Source: Mytilus edulis
Taxonomy: Eukaryota > Mollusca > Bivalvia > Mytilida > Mytilidae
Direction: 5' to 3'
DNA length: 64,000 bases
Assembly (NCBI RefSeq): GCF_963676685.1
Contig: NC_092355.1
Location: 59,183,613 to 59,247,612, forward strand
The notes under the pieces are model-generated. The model was not told the origin of the DNA and made no database searches. It worked only from the letters and a program-made list of their open reading frames with translations. Shown in pieces: positions 12,630 to 25,130 of this stretch. The translations under genes and the position numbers were made by a program. Within the stretch, counting starts at the first letter, position 1. The number at the start of each line of letters is the position of its first letter.

Positions 12630-13080
12630 CTAAAAGTGTTTCCTCAGAATTTACCTCAAATTGGCGATAAAACATATTGTACGGATGAATTAGATTTTAA
12701 CAAAATTTCTTTTCTTAGGTCTAAGGATATGGAAAGGGTTGAGAACAAATCATATTAGTAGAGATCCCAAGATTACATGTTCAAGGTGTCTAATTATACA
12801 TGATTTACCGTATATTTGAACTACAGTGTATGAATGAATGCTACTAAAAAGCAAACACACAAACACGCACGTGTTTCCGATCAATACTTATGATATCTTT
12901 AAGTGCTAAAATAATTTATCATTAGATACTCAAGTACATAAGGACATGTAAATATCAACACTATTTATAGGTCATACATGTATATTATCAATTATGTTTG
13001 AAAAGTCAATTATGAGATCATTGTAGTGGAATAAATTATATAATGTTCTAATTAAAAGGAACAAAATGCAAATTAAAAAT
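12630..13080 (+). repeat. Lectin upstream cassette, copy 1
   Basis: 'gtttcctcagaatttacctcaaattggcgataaaacatattgtacgga' and the following 400 bases recur at 25840-26280, 29345-29780, 50050-50400 and 52700-53130. Each copy lies upstream of a promoter copy. Shared words include 'caattaatcatcaattactcaagtac' variants and 'catttataagtcat'. It is a paralogous non-coding segment; a regulatory role is possible but unproven. Confidence 0.55.
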
Positions 13081-13469
13081 ATAGAAATATACTTTGTAAA
13101 CAATACTTTGACTTTCACTGATAAGCATCTTAACAGACTTCAAAATGCAATGTGCGTATGATAAGAATAATTTAATATTTATGGCAACAATTTATCATGT
13201 ATTAAGTGAATGGAATCAATTAAGATAGATGTATGTCTTGCATCATTTAACTCTGAAAAATAAAATAAAAAAGAGAAAATGCGGCTTGTTGTCAACAGGT
13301 TATCACAGTTTTAACAAAAAGAAACCGCGGATAAAATTTGTACGGTTGAACATCCATAACGTTTTATGCAAGGGTCAAAACCTGTTCTGAAATTGATATA
13401 GAGTGACGTGCACGACTGTAAAGTTTTAAAAGAGAAATATCATACAATATGACTTCTGATTTGATGATA

Positions 13470-13960
13470 CTCACGATGACTAGCAGTCTCCCAACAGTAG
13501 TATCGATACAGTGCTAGTAAATGAAAATAACATTAAATAGAAATCGTGCGTGCGACATTTTTCTTGATATACATGCAGCTTTATCAGAAATGCTCAAACA
13601 TAAACATTTGAAAAAGCGGGATGAAAATTTAGAACAAACATTAGAAGCTATATTACCAAAATATATCACACAAATTTAATACAACAAAAACAACTACAAA
13701 AATACCCTGTGTTTAAGGTGTATGCTCATTAATTAAAATTAAGAAATTAAACAAGTTTATAGTGTTTAAGTGTTAAAGTTTAAAATGAATGTTCTTTTAA
13801 GTGTGAAAGCAATTAATCGTCATTTGGTACTTGTACATATCAACCCCGTTTATAAGTCATTAAAATATATAAACAATAAGGCGTTGAAGTCACAGATCAC
13901 ATTTATTGGCATATATAACATAATGTTTGAAAAAAGAACAAAAAGTGTAAATTAAAATGA
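13470..13960 (+). repeat. Lectin upstream cassette, second partial copy
   Basis: The part from 'ttcttttaagtgtgaaagcaattaatcgtcatt' (13790) to 'atataacataatgtttgaaaa' (13930) matches 29615-29760 and 52975-53115. The 61-codon frame through it is an accident of this repeated AT-rich DNA. Confidence 0.5.
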
Positions 13961-15400
13961 GATATTTTCAAAATAAAAATATGAGAGTCACTGATATAAA
14001 AAGTGTCGTTTGATATATTCAAGAATATCCAAGCCCTTATCATCTATTTACAACAAATTGTAAGTTAATATTTGTGGTAAAACTAATACCTACAAATTGT
14101 GGGAATGAAATCAATTATACATTAAATTTTGTAAGATACTTATAATGTGATTGTACTTGAGGCTAAGGAAAAAAAAAGAAGTAAATGATGGTTATACTTT
14201 TAAACAGGGTGGTCAAAAATTTAATAAATAATAGCTCCTAACAATTATACGAATGAATAAAATTAATGTTAAGGTTCATAAATACGACGTTGAGATCTCA
14301 ACCAGTTAAGATATCGAAATTAATTATATGTTCCAAAGTATAAACTTAATAATTGAATACAGTTTTGATAAAAATACATTTAATTGACGAAAGCTTATTA
14401 CGGGGTATGTGTACAGTAACATGTGAGAGCAATTATAGATAAAGATTTCAGAACTATTCCAACAGAGTTATTAGGAAGAACAACAGACATCGTAAATTTA
14501 CATTTTTATAGGTCATAATCTCGAAATTATTGACCCATACGATGAGTCTGTGTATCTAAAATGCGACATGTTTACCAGCTAATATCTTTTTGGTCCAGAA
14601 TAGTTATATGATTTGTAGTTTTACCGATTGTTTTCTATTCCTGATTGTGACATCTTAAGCGAGAGTGGATTTGAAAGGGGGATGATACATACAGGCCTGT
14701 TGAACGAACCCAGTCTCTTGAAATTTCTTCGTTTTGTTTGTGTCATTTCTTTTCAATCGATTAATAAGATATGAATATCGGTTATCTACTGTAACCTTAG
14801 CATTTTACTAAAAACCCGATACCCTGCACAAATTGAAGGTGACAAAAGGAAACACAGTGGACCCTTTGTTCTATCATCTATTATTCTATATAAAAGAAAA
14901 AAATATGCATTGTAAAAAGATATGAGGTGCGTCGGATAGTAATTGAACTTATGTAAGTGCACCTATACACGTACAAATGTAAGACTTAGATAGATTATGG
15001 AGAAATTGTACATTCAAATACAAAATAAGACATGGATTTTTGTCTATGTTCTGGGGTTCTTATAGCAACTAATCATTCAAACTGTTACAGACTTTGCATA
15101 GATGTTTTTAAACTAGAATTTGCTATCAGATGTATTGATATCATTTGCATAAGGTCGATTTCTATATGAAGCAGAACCTATATCACAATCTAAGGTAAGG
15201 AACAAAACAAATTTAAACGAAAAAAATCAACAAAAATTGAAATAGTTCATGATATGAAATTGTAATATGATATCTTCAATTAAGGCTAACGATTGAGTTT
15301 CCAAGTGGAAATTATAAACTTCGAGCACTTCTTCAGACAGTTTAGAAAAATTAAGGAATTCTGAAGTAGAATATTAAACTGAAATTTAAGTGTTCGAAGA
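13961..15400. other. CTL2 distal upstream region, no gene seen
   Basis: AT-rich. 14690-14880 parallels window positions 1-200 and 39890-40000, so it is duplicated lectin flank. Unlike CTL1 and CTL3, no SINE is recognisable between it and the promoter. Confidence 0.45.
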
Positions 15401-15414
15401 AGAAGATAGATTTT

Positions 15415-15450
15415 AAATTTTGAGAACTCTTCAGGATAGATATAAAAGCA
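15415..15450 (+). promoter_or_regulatory. CTL2 core promoter, TATA box 15441-15448
   Basis: 'gagaactcttcaggataga' precedes TATAAAAG. The upstream block with 'gaagtagaatatt' (about 15363) and the downstream leader match the CTL1 and CTL3 promoters. Confidence 0.65.
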
Positions 15451-15469
15451 CATGTTTAGAAGTTCTTGA

Positions 15470-15544
15470 AATGATATTGCCCAACATCACACCAGAGGAG
15501 AGACAGGAATCCGTTGTAAAAGAACAATTTCTGATTGCCATTTG
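15470..15544 (+). other. CTL2 non-coding leader exon
   Basis: The leader contains 'gagagacaggaatccgttgt' and ends at donor 'ttg' followed by 'gtgagtactcg', as in CTL1. The acceptor is 'tatttgtag' at 20041-20049, nine bases before the CTL2 start codon. Confidence 0.55.
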
Positions 15545-16261
15545 GTGAGTACTCGTTTAATATATTGATCGACCATTTCTTAATCAAAAAGATGGTGAAA
15601 TAACATACAATATCCCAGTATTTTCGTTTTCAAAAATAAAGTTACATCAATTTTGTTTATATATATATTAATAAATACTGAGGAAAAATCCATTTTAAAA
15701 CACTTTAATATAAAAATATCTTTTTACATCTGTTCTGCAAGTTCAATGTAAACTATTTCATCATAAACCTTTTTCAACATTTCGTTTAACACGCAGGTTA
15801 GTGATTTCGTATTTATCTTCCTATCTGGTAGAGCACAACACTACAAAACTAAATTTTACTAGGAGGTATTCTTCTGACCATAAAGTCTTTTGACATTATC
15901 GCTTCTGTTGAATACTGTGTTCTTTTCGATGGTGAAGCAAATACCAAGAGTGACCCATCCAGGGACTTTAATCAAAATAGAAAACAAAATACGTTAATAG
16001 AGGCATTGCTTTTAAACTTGAATATCATATTTTATTACCATTCTGTTTAATAAATTATACCCCTGTTTTAATACACAATGCCATCTATTATTACGTAATT
16101 ATAAACATATTACGGAAGTTCAATATGTAATTATGCATTGGTTACATCATACGTTAATTGTCTCTCAAAATGAGTCTTTGACATATCGACGTTTATATAT
16201 GATCCCTATCGTCATAGTATTACAAGGATCTCATCGTCGTTTGAGACCTAAATGTTAAACA

Positions 16262-16928
16262 AAGGAGTAGGTTCAGTAAGACCCCTTTTTGGCCCCAAAA
16301 TATAGCAATTTTACAAATTTGTTAAAATGTAAACCTTTAGTTATTTATTGGACAGTAGAATGCTTCTGCTACATAAACATGGGCTGTTTTTGACAATACA
16401 ATGCACATATATCCGGTACTAGTACCATTAAGTCATGCTAAATTACTGAAATCCTCATAATTCTAGCATTTTAGTTAAATTTTAGACGGTTTTCGTGTAA
16501 AAAGAAAGTGGCCGCATTCGTGTTCATCCTTAATAATGAAATGTAAGTTGTATTTTATGATAATAAATAACATATATAAAGGTTGAGGATGGACACGGAT
16601 GAGGCCACTTTCGTTTTACACGAAAACCGTAAAATTTAACTAAAATGCTAGAATTATGAGGATTTCAGTAATTTAGCATGACTTAATGGTCACTTTCATT
16701 TTTACCAAAAACCATAAGAACAGTGACATTTTCCCGCATATTAGGTAGATTTTTCATATTTGAGCTTGAATCGGATCGTTTTTAATGACTAAATCTGTTA
16801 AAATCTTTCACATAAACTAATTAATTCAAATAAAATAGGCACTTAAGTGTTTAAAAAGTGGTCAAAATCTTTCGTCAGATGAACCTGAAATTTGAGGCCA
16901 AAATCGGTCCTTACCGGACCTACTCCTT
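16262..16928. mobile_element. Non-autonomous TIR element with internal foldback
   Basis: The left end 'aaaggagtaggttcagtaag' and the reverse complement of the right end (near 16905-16928, 'aaaggagtaggtccggtaag') form inverted terminal repeats, extended by 'ttggcc' on both sides. Inside is a long inverted repeat, arms 16425-16530 and 16586-16689, almost perfect, around a 55-base AT-rich loop. No transposase frame is present. It lies in the CTL2 leader intron and is absent from the matching CTL3 region near 41.0 kb. The superfamily is not identified. Confidence 0.6.
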
Positions 16929-17289
16929 TCAGAAACAAAAAACTGTCGCCCTCTATGCAAAGTAATTTTGAAAGATTGTTGTTCGGTTTTAAAATTATTA
17001 TAATTTGTCATCCTACTGTAAAATTGTTGTAAGATCAGTAGAATGTGACATATTGATACAGTAAACAAACAATTTTATAAATTTTTTCTTGATTGTTTAC
17101 AAACCGGACAAGTATCATTTTCAGACATATCACATTTTAAAAGTTTAATCTAAGCAAAATAAGTTTCATGAAGTAATAGGAAATTAAGTTCCTAACATTC
17201 ACCAGCAGGAAATGTAAATATGATAAAAATATAACACTTTAAAAGGTGTATTTCTGGATACTTTATAATCCAATAGGTGTTATGTACAG

Positions 17290-17406
17290 ACAAAATTAAA
17301 TTAACAAAAATACCTAATTCCGAGGAAATTCAAGCTAGAGTCCTGATGAAATTCCAATATCAGAAGCGGAAAACACATCAAAATGGATAACCGTCTAACA
17401 GTTATG
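17290..17406 (-). repeat. Family-1 Penelope-like tail fragment
   Basis: 'acaaaaatacctaattccgaggaaattc' and 'gcggaaaacacatcaaaatgga' match the terminal part of the tail at 39680-39790 in reverse complement. It is truncated to about 115 bases. Confidence 0.5.
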
Positions 17407-17996
17407 AATAAATATACTATCTCAACAATAGCATGATCAAAATTATTTTAACCTTTAGTTAACTTGTCAGATGCCTCAATATGGAAGCGAACCGCGTTGA
17501 TATAACCATTTCAAAAAATCTTAGAATAAAATGGACTCAATGTAAAATTATCCTTATGTAACTTCCTTGATTTATTGTCAAAACGTAAAAGAAACAGTCG
17601 TTTTAACAGAAATAGTAAAGGTGTGAGCTCAATGTAGATTGCCTTCAGGTGCGATTGTTTCAATGCAGTGAATACCCATTGTTGGCCATGGGCTCTTTCC
17701 TGTCCTTTGATCTGGTTAATGACTATTTCATATTTTCTTAATTTTAGAATTGCATTAGTCGGAAGGGCATATTTTTATAAGACTATTTATGGCGTCTTAA
17801 AACTAAATCCGTTGAATGTGTAGTGAAATTTCAATCTTGGAAAACATGGATTATTCTATAAGTTATAATTGGTCTTTGGCTAGCTTTCGATTATTTGGAA
17901 TACTGATTGATGGATCTATTTTATTTGATCCTTTTGGTACTGTGTTTTGTATGCTTCAAGCCCCGAAACATTGAAACGAGAAAACAGCCTAACATA

Positions 17997-19178
17997 TACC
18001 GAGTGCCAATGAAAACGCAACACATGTTTTTTTTAAATAAAATTTATATTAGAAATGATAATCTTTCCAAATGAATTGTTCTTGAAAATTTTAACAATAG
18101 ATCGATATCAAACAAAAAAATTTCATTGTCATCTTTCGAGCGCAATAGATAAACGAAAAATCCAATGTCGAATCATCAACTCACAGTCCTAACAAAAAAT
18201 ATAACAACTCCGTGGTGCCTCATAAATCTCGACAGCGCCGTGGAATTGATCATCCCGGACGTTTAATGTGATCCGAAGGAATGTTATTCCACTTGTCTCG
18301 CAAAGCAAACTCAAGCTGACTTTATGATATTGGTGGTTGTTTTCATCGTCTAAACCTTGTCAAATCTGATTCAAAATTTGCTCGATCGGACCAAAATTTG
18401 GCAAAAAGCATGACTTTCGGCAAACGCGGGTGCCAAATGACTATGTAACCACCACTGACGGTTTTGGTACATAATGAATGAATTTTGGTCTACAGAATTC
18501 GATGTTTACGCCAGACGGCCGTTTAGATGTCACTAAGGAAAGACTGTGTTGCTCTTTTAACAGTTTATGCGCAAATGATGTTTTACTGAAATTGCTCCTC
18601 ATGAACACCATTGAACTCTCTTGACTTTTGGACAGCCATCAGAGTCGATATCGGATATGTGAAAGACCAAATGTTTCGGTCTTGCTGAGCGTTTCCTGCT
18701 TTTTGTACCCTAGGATGTGGCTTATCATTAAATTATCCGTTTTGGTTGAAATTGTGGATAATTTGGGTCATTGTAGAGGCTACAACTTCAGTCTTCTCGT
18801 AATTGTTTGCTGTGAAAGGCTACTTTAGATCATGCCCAAAACTGCATGTCGCTGGTTGTCTGAAAGTCTTGGCATTTACTCAGCTGTTTATTGCAGTTTC
18901 TTAACAATAAGAGCGGGAAAATTCATGACATTAGCCAAGCTTTAATTGACAAAATCGTGAAAATGGTGTGTATGTTGAAAAGCGGTGAACTCGGTTTATG
19001 TCCGTTCAAAATTTCCCTTACGTCGCATTTGTTCCAAAAATCACTCAACCGTAAAGTTGTCGACAATTGTCTTAAAAGTCATTTTCAACCAACTATACAA
19101 AGTTCTAATATAAATAAAATTAAAATTATAAGATTTTTTTGAAAAACAAAAGTGTTGCGTTTTCACTGGCACTCAGTA
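17997..19178 (-). mobile_element. Decayed Tc1-like DNA transposon
   Basis: The ends are inverted repeats of about 28 bases: left 'gagtgccaatgaaaacgcaa' (from 18001) and its mirror at 19150-19173. They are flanked by TA on both sides (17995-17996, 19179-19180), the Tc1/mariner target duplication. On the - strand the interior at 18230-18420 reads like the C-terminal part of a Tc1-type transposase ('NPIEQILNQI'-like, then 'IPRRCRDL'-like), broken by frameshifts. The DDE catalytic core cannot be assembled. The element is inactive and sits in the CTL2 leader intron. Confidence 0.62.
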
Positions 19179-20058
19179 TATGTTCAAAATAATGAACGTA
19201 TACAAATTATGTTGCACAGCGACAAACACTTATTACAAGCTCCTGACGTGTGACTGGTATAAAAAAAAATATGACGGAATTAAACTAGTTAGATTGAACC
19301 AAACCAATCGCATAGCATATCCAATCGGTAAAACAACAACACTAAACCAAACCAGAACTGAGAGTACTCTACATTACTTAAAGCTAGATCAAAGCCAATA
19401 ACAACTAAAACTCTGGCATCCATGTTTATCGTTGATTGCTATCTGTAGTATTTGTTTTTTTCCAGTGTATTGTTTGTAGAATCAATCATATTGTTGATGT
19501 TCTCTTTTGAGTTATTTAATATTTCGTCTTACTATACGGTACGGGTTGATTTTTTAAGGCTGTGCTCTAATCTGTAATTGGTTACATCCGCGTCCTTTAG
19601 TGTGAAGTACAGGTTTTATTTGAGAAGACTAGACATTTAGCAATACATTGTTTACTGATGTTTTCTTAGTGAAATAGTGATGAGTCGAAAACACAACTGA
19701 AATCTACTCGAAATATTCATAACATAAAAGGCATTTAGAGACTAATGGGATTCAGGGTTCTTATTTTGTTCAAATAATACAATGCTACTGTGTATTACAA
19801 AATGCAATTCAAGATTTGAAATAGACTATCGACTCACATATTTTAATGCTGTTTTCAAAGAATAAAAAATAGTGTTACGTTCTTAATTTTATGGAAGAAG
19901 CATAAGTGAACATAAACGTTCAAGTATTATTTTTGGGGAAATTAATTATGATCAGTAATCTCAAAATCATCATATCATTTTTTTTTAAATTGAAACTTGA
20001 TGATATTCTATGATATTTGTATTTCACTGTTTTGTATGTGTATTTGTAGCATCCAGTA

Positions 20059-23000
20059 ATGCATAACATATTCGTAGTCTTCCTTATCTGCACAGGCAAG
20101 TTTGCATTATCTATACGTATTCAAAATTTACCATGTTTAACTGATGCATCACTTAAGGATTTGGAAGATGCTAGAGCAGAACTTACAACAGTAGACAATT
20201 ATCTTGAAAATACCGTGGAGATACTGACAGATGAGTTTCAGAAAACTCTCCAGATCATGAAAAACCAATTGGTGGGAATGAAAACCAACGTTAGTAAAGT
20301 AGTAAAGAAAGTGGAAACTGCTATAAAGAAAGACTTTGAAGGTACGTTTAAGCTAGAGACGTTTTAATCAGGACAAACACATATACATATATATATACTT
20401 TTTCACTTTTTTGGCTTTTTGGAAAATGTTTTTGTGCTGTTTTTAGACCCTTCTACAACGAAATTTGTTTGACATGCACACGTATAAAAATTGCGGTTTT
20501 TATACATGTGTATGTAAAACAAATTTCGTTGAAGAAGGGTCTAAATACAGCACAAACAACATTTTCAAAAAGACCAAAAAAGTGAAAAAGTATATTTAAA
20601 CAAAACGCATTTGACTAACAGGTCGAACAACTGATGTTTTTAAATCCTGCTGACTGCCATTGTCGATTGCCAAATAAAATAGATCACGAGATGTAATAAA
20701 ATAGATCTTAATATAAATTTAATACTAAACAGAAAACGATAAACTTGTGGCCAAGATGTTATGCCACAAACACAAGGTGTCAATATTTGTTTTGTACACC
20801 ATATATATATATATATATATATGTAAACATCAACACCATTTTCACATGTCATTTTAATAATTGGTTTTAACTTATATCAATTGAAGCATTATAAAGAGTA
20901 CCTCTGTTATACTATCTCAAGACATTGGTTTAAAACATGTGATAAATTAGTACGTGTTTGCATGTATATTTGGAAAGATGAGACTTAATCAATCTGACAG
21001 TCCGATGACCCGAGGAAAAGATTGAGCCGTACAAATGTAAGGTGCCTATGTATATAGCATTGGCTTTCTCCTTTAACATGTTTAAGGGAACGACTATTTA
21101 ACTTCAAAGGGGGTTATGGGTTTTTTTCTAAAAAATATTCTGATCCCCAATTTGATAAAAAAAAAATATTGTGAATGACAAAAAAATTAATTCTGAATCC
21201 AGATTTTTCCTATACCTTATAGTGTAAAATTTTGAAAAAAAAATTTTGATTGATGGCGTCGAAAAGTTTATAAGAATATCTGACTCAGACAAAAAAACAT
21301 ATCCCCTTTTTTGAAGATAAATGGTTGCTCATGAAGATCATTTCTGGAGTTTGTTGTGTTCTTTCAAAACGTCCAATGTACATTAAATGTCAATATGAAG
21401 TGCCAAAATGTACACGACAAGTAAAACGTTATCTAATGTGCAATTTGCAATTTATAAATTTTCTGGTTTATTCATATTACAGAAGGTCAGTGGAAAAAAT
21501 ATCAAGGACATTGTTACTTCTTTTCTCCAAAGGTTGCAAGTTGGTTTGAAGCCGAGGTAAATATTGATATTTAAGATTTTAAAAATATTTCATTTGGTTT
21601 GATAAATCAACATACGCCGTTTATCAAATGTTATAACATCTGGAATAATTCGCATTCTTATTTATCATACTGAAATACATTGTTAGTTTTTCTCCGTTGT
21701 TGCTCCCTTACTTTTATAGGTATAAAATGCATGCATTTGAGTATGGTTATGGTAATGCAACCTTAAAACACCAATAAAAGACTTAATGTAATTATTGAAT
21801 CGAAAACCTTTCATTTGTATTATTGATAAAATTAGATTTCGTTTATACCACTTTACAATTTTGTAGGGTTAATTGGCTTCAGAACATATGAGATATGTCC
21901 TTCTATTACCTTAACTTGATATAACATTTTCTTAATTTCCAAATTTTTACAGATCTTAGAGTCTTCATGAAAATGTACCTCCGCAGTAGATAAAATGTAT
22001 TCATCTTAAAATAAATTCTGACAACCCTCGTTCTCAAAGCTACATACTATTCAATGTTCGATTCCTGCATTAAATAAGATATATTAGATACATAATTAGA
22101 TAAAAATATCATATATTAAATACTCTATAACATTAAGACAATGATCTCTTTCATTAGATTTTGTAATTCAATGATAACAATACAAAATAAAAACGTTATT
22201 AGTACCTGGTATACTATGGAGGTTCAATTGTCAAACGTATTGTACAATATCTTACAGCGACTTTGCAGGGATTTTGGTGGATATCTTGTAAAGATTGATA
22301 ACTCAACTGAGAATGAATGGATACATTCAAATAGACAGCATAGTAAGTTTTTAATCAATCTTAACTCACTTCAATTTCCATAACAAATTGAAATTTCTTA
22401 CATTTCTACTGTAAAACAAATCGAACTTTTAGACATTTCTACTATCTATCCTTTGAATGGCAACTTTAGTTGATTCGAAAATAGACATCATTCGTGCATA
22501 AGTTTTCAAATATTTGAAATCCATTTCCATGTTTGTAGAATATGTCAGTTCAATGATGTAATGGGTCTCAAACTGATCAGTAAATAAAATATATTTGAAA
22601 TATTTATGGATGAGACAACCATTCAATGATACAACAACCAAATCACATCTAGGGCTTAACATGTGGTTTTCAACAATCTACAAGTATCTAAACAATATGT
22701 CATACTCTCGTTATATACATTTACTTTCATTTAATACACCTGTTGTAATAATCAAAATAACAAAAACTTATATCTTTCAAATCTATTTATATTTTTTATA
22801 TGTTTTATAGAAGGTAACGGATATTGGGTTTCAACAGTCTACAAGTATCTAAACAATATATCATACTCTCGTTATATACATTTACTTTCATTTGAATCAT
22901 CTGAAATAATAATCAAAATAACAACGTTTTATTTCTTTTAAATCTTTTCAAAGAACGGTCTTATATATGTTTTATAGAAAGTAACGGATACTGGATAGGT

Positions 23001-24348
23001 CTAACTGATTTAATTGAGGGAGAATGGCGATGGAGTGTAGACCAGTCACTTGCTACCTTTAAAACTTGGCTTGGTGGTTGGGGTTTAAAGGGACATACTT
23101 CTAATTGTGTTTCTTTCGATGGTGGTCACAGTAAATGGTTTGACACTAGCTGCAAAACCAGCTTTTTTTATATATGCGAGAGAAACTTTTGTAAGTATTT
23201 CATCATTTAACAATATTTTTTTATTTAAAGGCAAGAAATGGGATATAGTATTATCTAAGAGTTTGCAAAAGCTAACATATACTCTCAAGACATAGAAGAG
23301 ACACTAATTATTGATCGCGTTCAGGTTAATTGATCTTTCAAACTTTTTTTTAATATGAAACACCATTGTATAGTTTGATACGGCTAAGGTAAGGCTATAT
23401 ATCCCTGGAATATGGAAGTCCTGAGTGTTTTTATAAAATTCATACTTTTGTAAACAAAAATCTATAAAATGACCATATAATTGATATTCATGTCAAAACC
23501 GAATTGTTGTCTACTGGGCTGGAAGAAAAGTAAATCAGCAGTGGCATAGACCCAGCGGTGTTAAGGTACACGGCTTATATTTTAATACACAAGACGCGCG
23601 TCTCGACTCATGATTGACCCTTAGATTTAAGTGGTCATAAAGCCAAACATTCCAAACAAAATGTCAGGTTATCTATGATAGGAAAGTCGTTTGTATTTCC
23701 AAAAATCATACTTTTGTAAAAAGGATATTTTTCAAATGATCATATAATTGATATTTATGTCAACACCGAAGGGTTGACTACTGGGCTGGTGATACTCTCA
23801 AGGACAAATCAATCAACCAGCTGTGACATCGACCCAGTAGTGTAAATAGTTATCAAAAGCACAAAGCTTAACATCAAACACGCCAGACGTACAGATTTTC
23901 ATGGTAGTTCATCTTCGTAAACTAACAAGACCCGACAAATTGATTTGCGTACGACCGTATCAGATTTGATGAATTATGGTATATCAAATGCACGTAGTCA
24001 GAATGTTCATCCATCTTTCTATCCGTATGTTGAAATTCCCGACAAACTGAAATACACTTTGACCAATTCTTTTAATTATTGTCAATATTGAGACAAAGTT
24101 CTTTACTAAGTGGAAATTTGAAATTGTTTGACTTGTGTCGCAATATCTCTAGTATGCTATAATTCATTTTATTTGTAACGCATTGTGATACAGTTGTCGC
24201 ATACACTATCCTTTATCATTTGTGAGAAGAATAATCTTTTTCGTGCATATTCTGTTTTCAAATCAAATTTATAACAAACAAAAAATAACGTTTCTTGATG
24301 AATTTACATATTTCATGTTGCAATCTATTTTTTTCCATAGGCTATTGA
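20059..24348 (+). CDS. CTL2: secreted C-type lectin, five coding exons
   Basis: Coding exons are 20059-20341, 21483-21556, 22258-22342, 22978-23190 and 24341-24348, giving 220 residues with matching phases. The coding part of exon 1 opens nine bases after the acceptor. Residues 1-17 are a signal peptide (MHNIFVVFLICTGKFALS); 30-94 are a charged coiled coil. The lectin fold shows 'GHCYFF', 'RLCRDFGGYLVKIDNSTENEW', 'WIGLTDLIEGEWRW', 'NCVSF', 'WFDTSC' and 'YICERNF', then Cys-Tyr-stop from the last exon. EPN/QPD is absent; WND is WFD. The first Cys of the usual long-form N-terminal pair is missing. A poly(A) signal follows the stop. The protein is probably a secreted oligomeric recognition lectin; the ligand is unknown. 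It is closest to CTL3. Confidence 0.85.
20393..20595. repeat. Long near-perfect hairpin in CTL2 intron
   Basis: Left arm 20393-20470 and right arm 20517-20595 are reverse complements with only a few mismatches. The 46-base centre is itself partly palindromic ('cgtataaaaattgcggtttttatac'). It lies 52 bases after the exon 1 donor and is absent from CTL3 and CTL4. It is followed by a dispersed repeat start 'aacaaaacgcatttgactaac', so it may be one end of a foldback element. It would form a long RNA hairpin in the CTL2 pre-mRNA. Confidence 0.65.
20799..20822. repeat. (AT)n microsatellite
   Basis: About eleven uninterrupted AT dinucleotides lie in the CTL2 intron between exons 1 and 2. Confidence 0.85.
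22669..22996 (+). repeat. Tandem duplication copying the exon 4 acceptor of CTL2
   Basis: The block 'ttcaacaatctacaagtatctaaacaatat' and its ~160-base follow-on occur at 22669 and again at 22830. At 22804-22828 the end of the first copy repeats the polypyrimidine-poor acceptor 'gttttatag' plus 18 bases resembling the first codons of exon 4 ('ggtaacggatattgg'). The true exon 4 begins at 22978. The decoy therefore offers a second acceptor without an exon behind it. Confidence 0.6.
23390..23930 (+). repeat. Tandem dispersed-repeat units in CTL2 intron 4
   Basis: Two units share 'atcatacttttgtaaa..gaccatataattgatattcatgtcaa..accga..gttg.ctactgggctgg' (about 23441-23530 and 23700-23790), separated by 'acgcgcgtctcgactca' near 23595. 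The same repeats occur in the CTL3 intron at 46.5-47.2 kb. Confidence 0.55.
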
Positions 24349-24421
24349 ACAGATTTGTTGTCGGTTCAGATAAGAGAGATATACGTTGCTGATGAAGATA
24401 TTTTTTTTGATTTGAACTTAA

Positions 24422-24427
24422 AATAAA
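24422..24427 (+). terminator. CTL2 poly(A) signal AATAAA
   Basis: AATAAA lies 74 bases after the CTL2 stop, in a 3' UTR that matches CTL3 ('agagagatatacgttgctgat'). Confidence 0.7.
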
Positions 24428-24513
24428 GAATGTATATAAAATATTGTTTCCTGTTATAATTATAAACAAGTGAGAAAATATCATATAGCAAAAGGTTGAA
24501 TAACAAAATATCA

Positions 24514-25130
24514 AAGTACCAAGACCTTGTTGATAAATATTTCATATTTACTTCACAAATAAAACACGATGGTCTAAGTATAGATTCTGTGTTAAAGTAT
24601 CCTTTTATATTGCCGCTATTAATATTACTTTTACTGTTTAGACTATTCTTGGTGATATCCATATGACGTGGATGTGTACCCATACATCCCGTCATTGTGT
24701 AATTGTACCATGGTTTATTTTTGTATTCTTGACTTTCATGTTAACTAATGTGCTTTGCATTTGTCTATATACCTTTTTGTGTTTCTTTGTTACATATTTT
24801 TATGTTTTAAAGTGATTAAAATTATAACTGACTGCCGTACCCCAATGTTTGACATATTACCTATTATGTCTGTATATTTTGTACACACATCGCTGTCAAT
24901 CAATGGAATTTTATACACGTTAGACGTTCAGCTAGCTATAAAACCAGGTTAATTCCACCATGTTTTATATAACATGCCTGTACCAAGTCAGAAATATGAC
25001 AGTTGTTATCCATTCGTTTGGTGTGTTTGAGCTTTAGAGTTTGCCATTTGACTAGGGTCTATCCGTTTTTAATTTTCCTTGGCGTTCGGTATGTTGGTGA
25101 CTTGATTTATTCCTATCGTTATAGATGTTT
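24514..25130 (+). mobile_element. Family-1 Penelope-like remnant (C-terminal codons plus 3' tail)
   Basis: 'taccaagaccttgttgataaatatt' matches the C-terminal coding end of the copy at 31863-31890. The family-1 tail follows: 'taccccaatgtttgacat', 'gctagctataaaaccagg', 'cctgtaccaagtcagaaatatgacag', ending near 'cgttcggtatgttggtgact'. The same remnant follows CTL3, so it was duplicated with the gene. No open frame remains. Confidence 0.6.

Noticed and set aside
18628..19142. Frames of 66 and 83 codons on the + strand
   Set aside because: They run antisense through the decayed Tc1-like element and have no independent support.
22141..22383. 80-codon frame (and the similar one at 45119-45451) that could be a separate small gene
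   Set aside because: These are lectin exon 3 plus read-through of its flanking introns; a good acceptor lies inside each (22258, 45272).
23390..23930. CRISPR-like array
   Set aside because: Repeats are long, diverged and not separated by uniform spacers; this is animal nuclear DNA with dispersed repeats.
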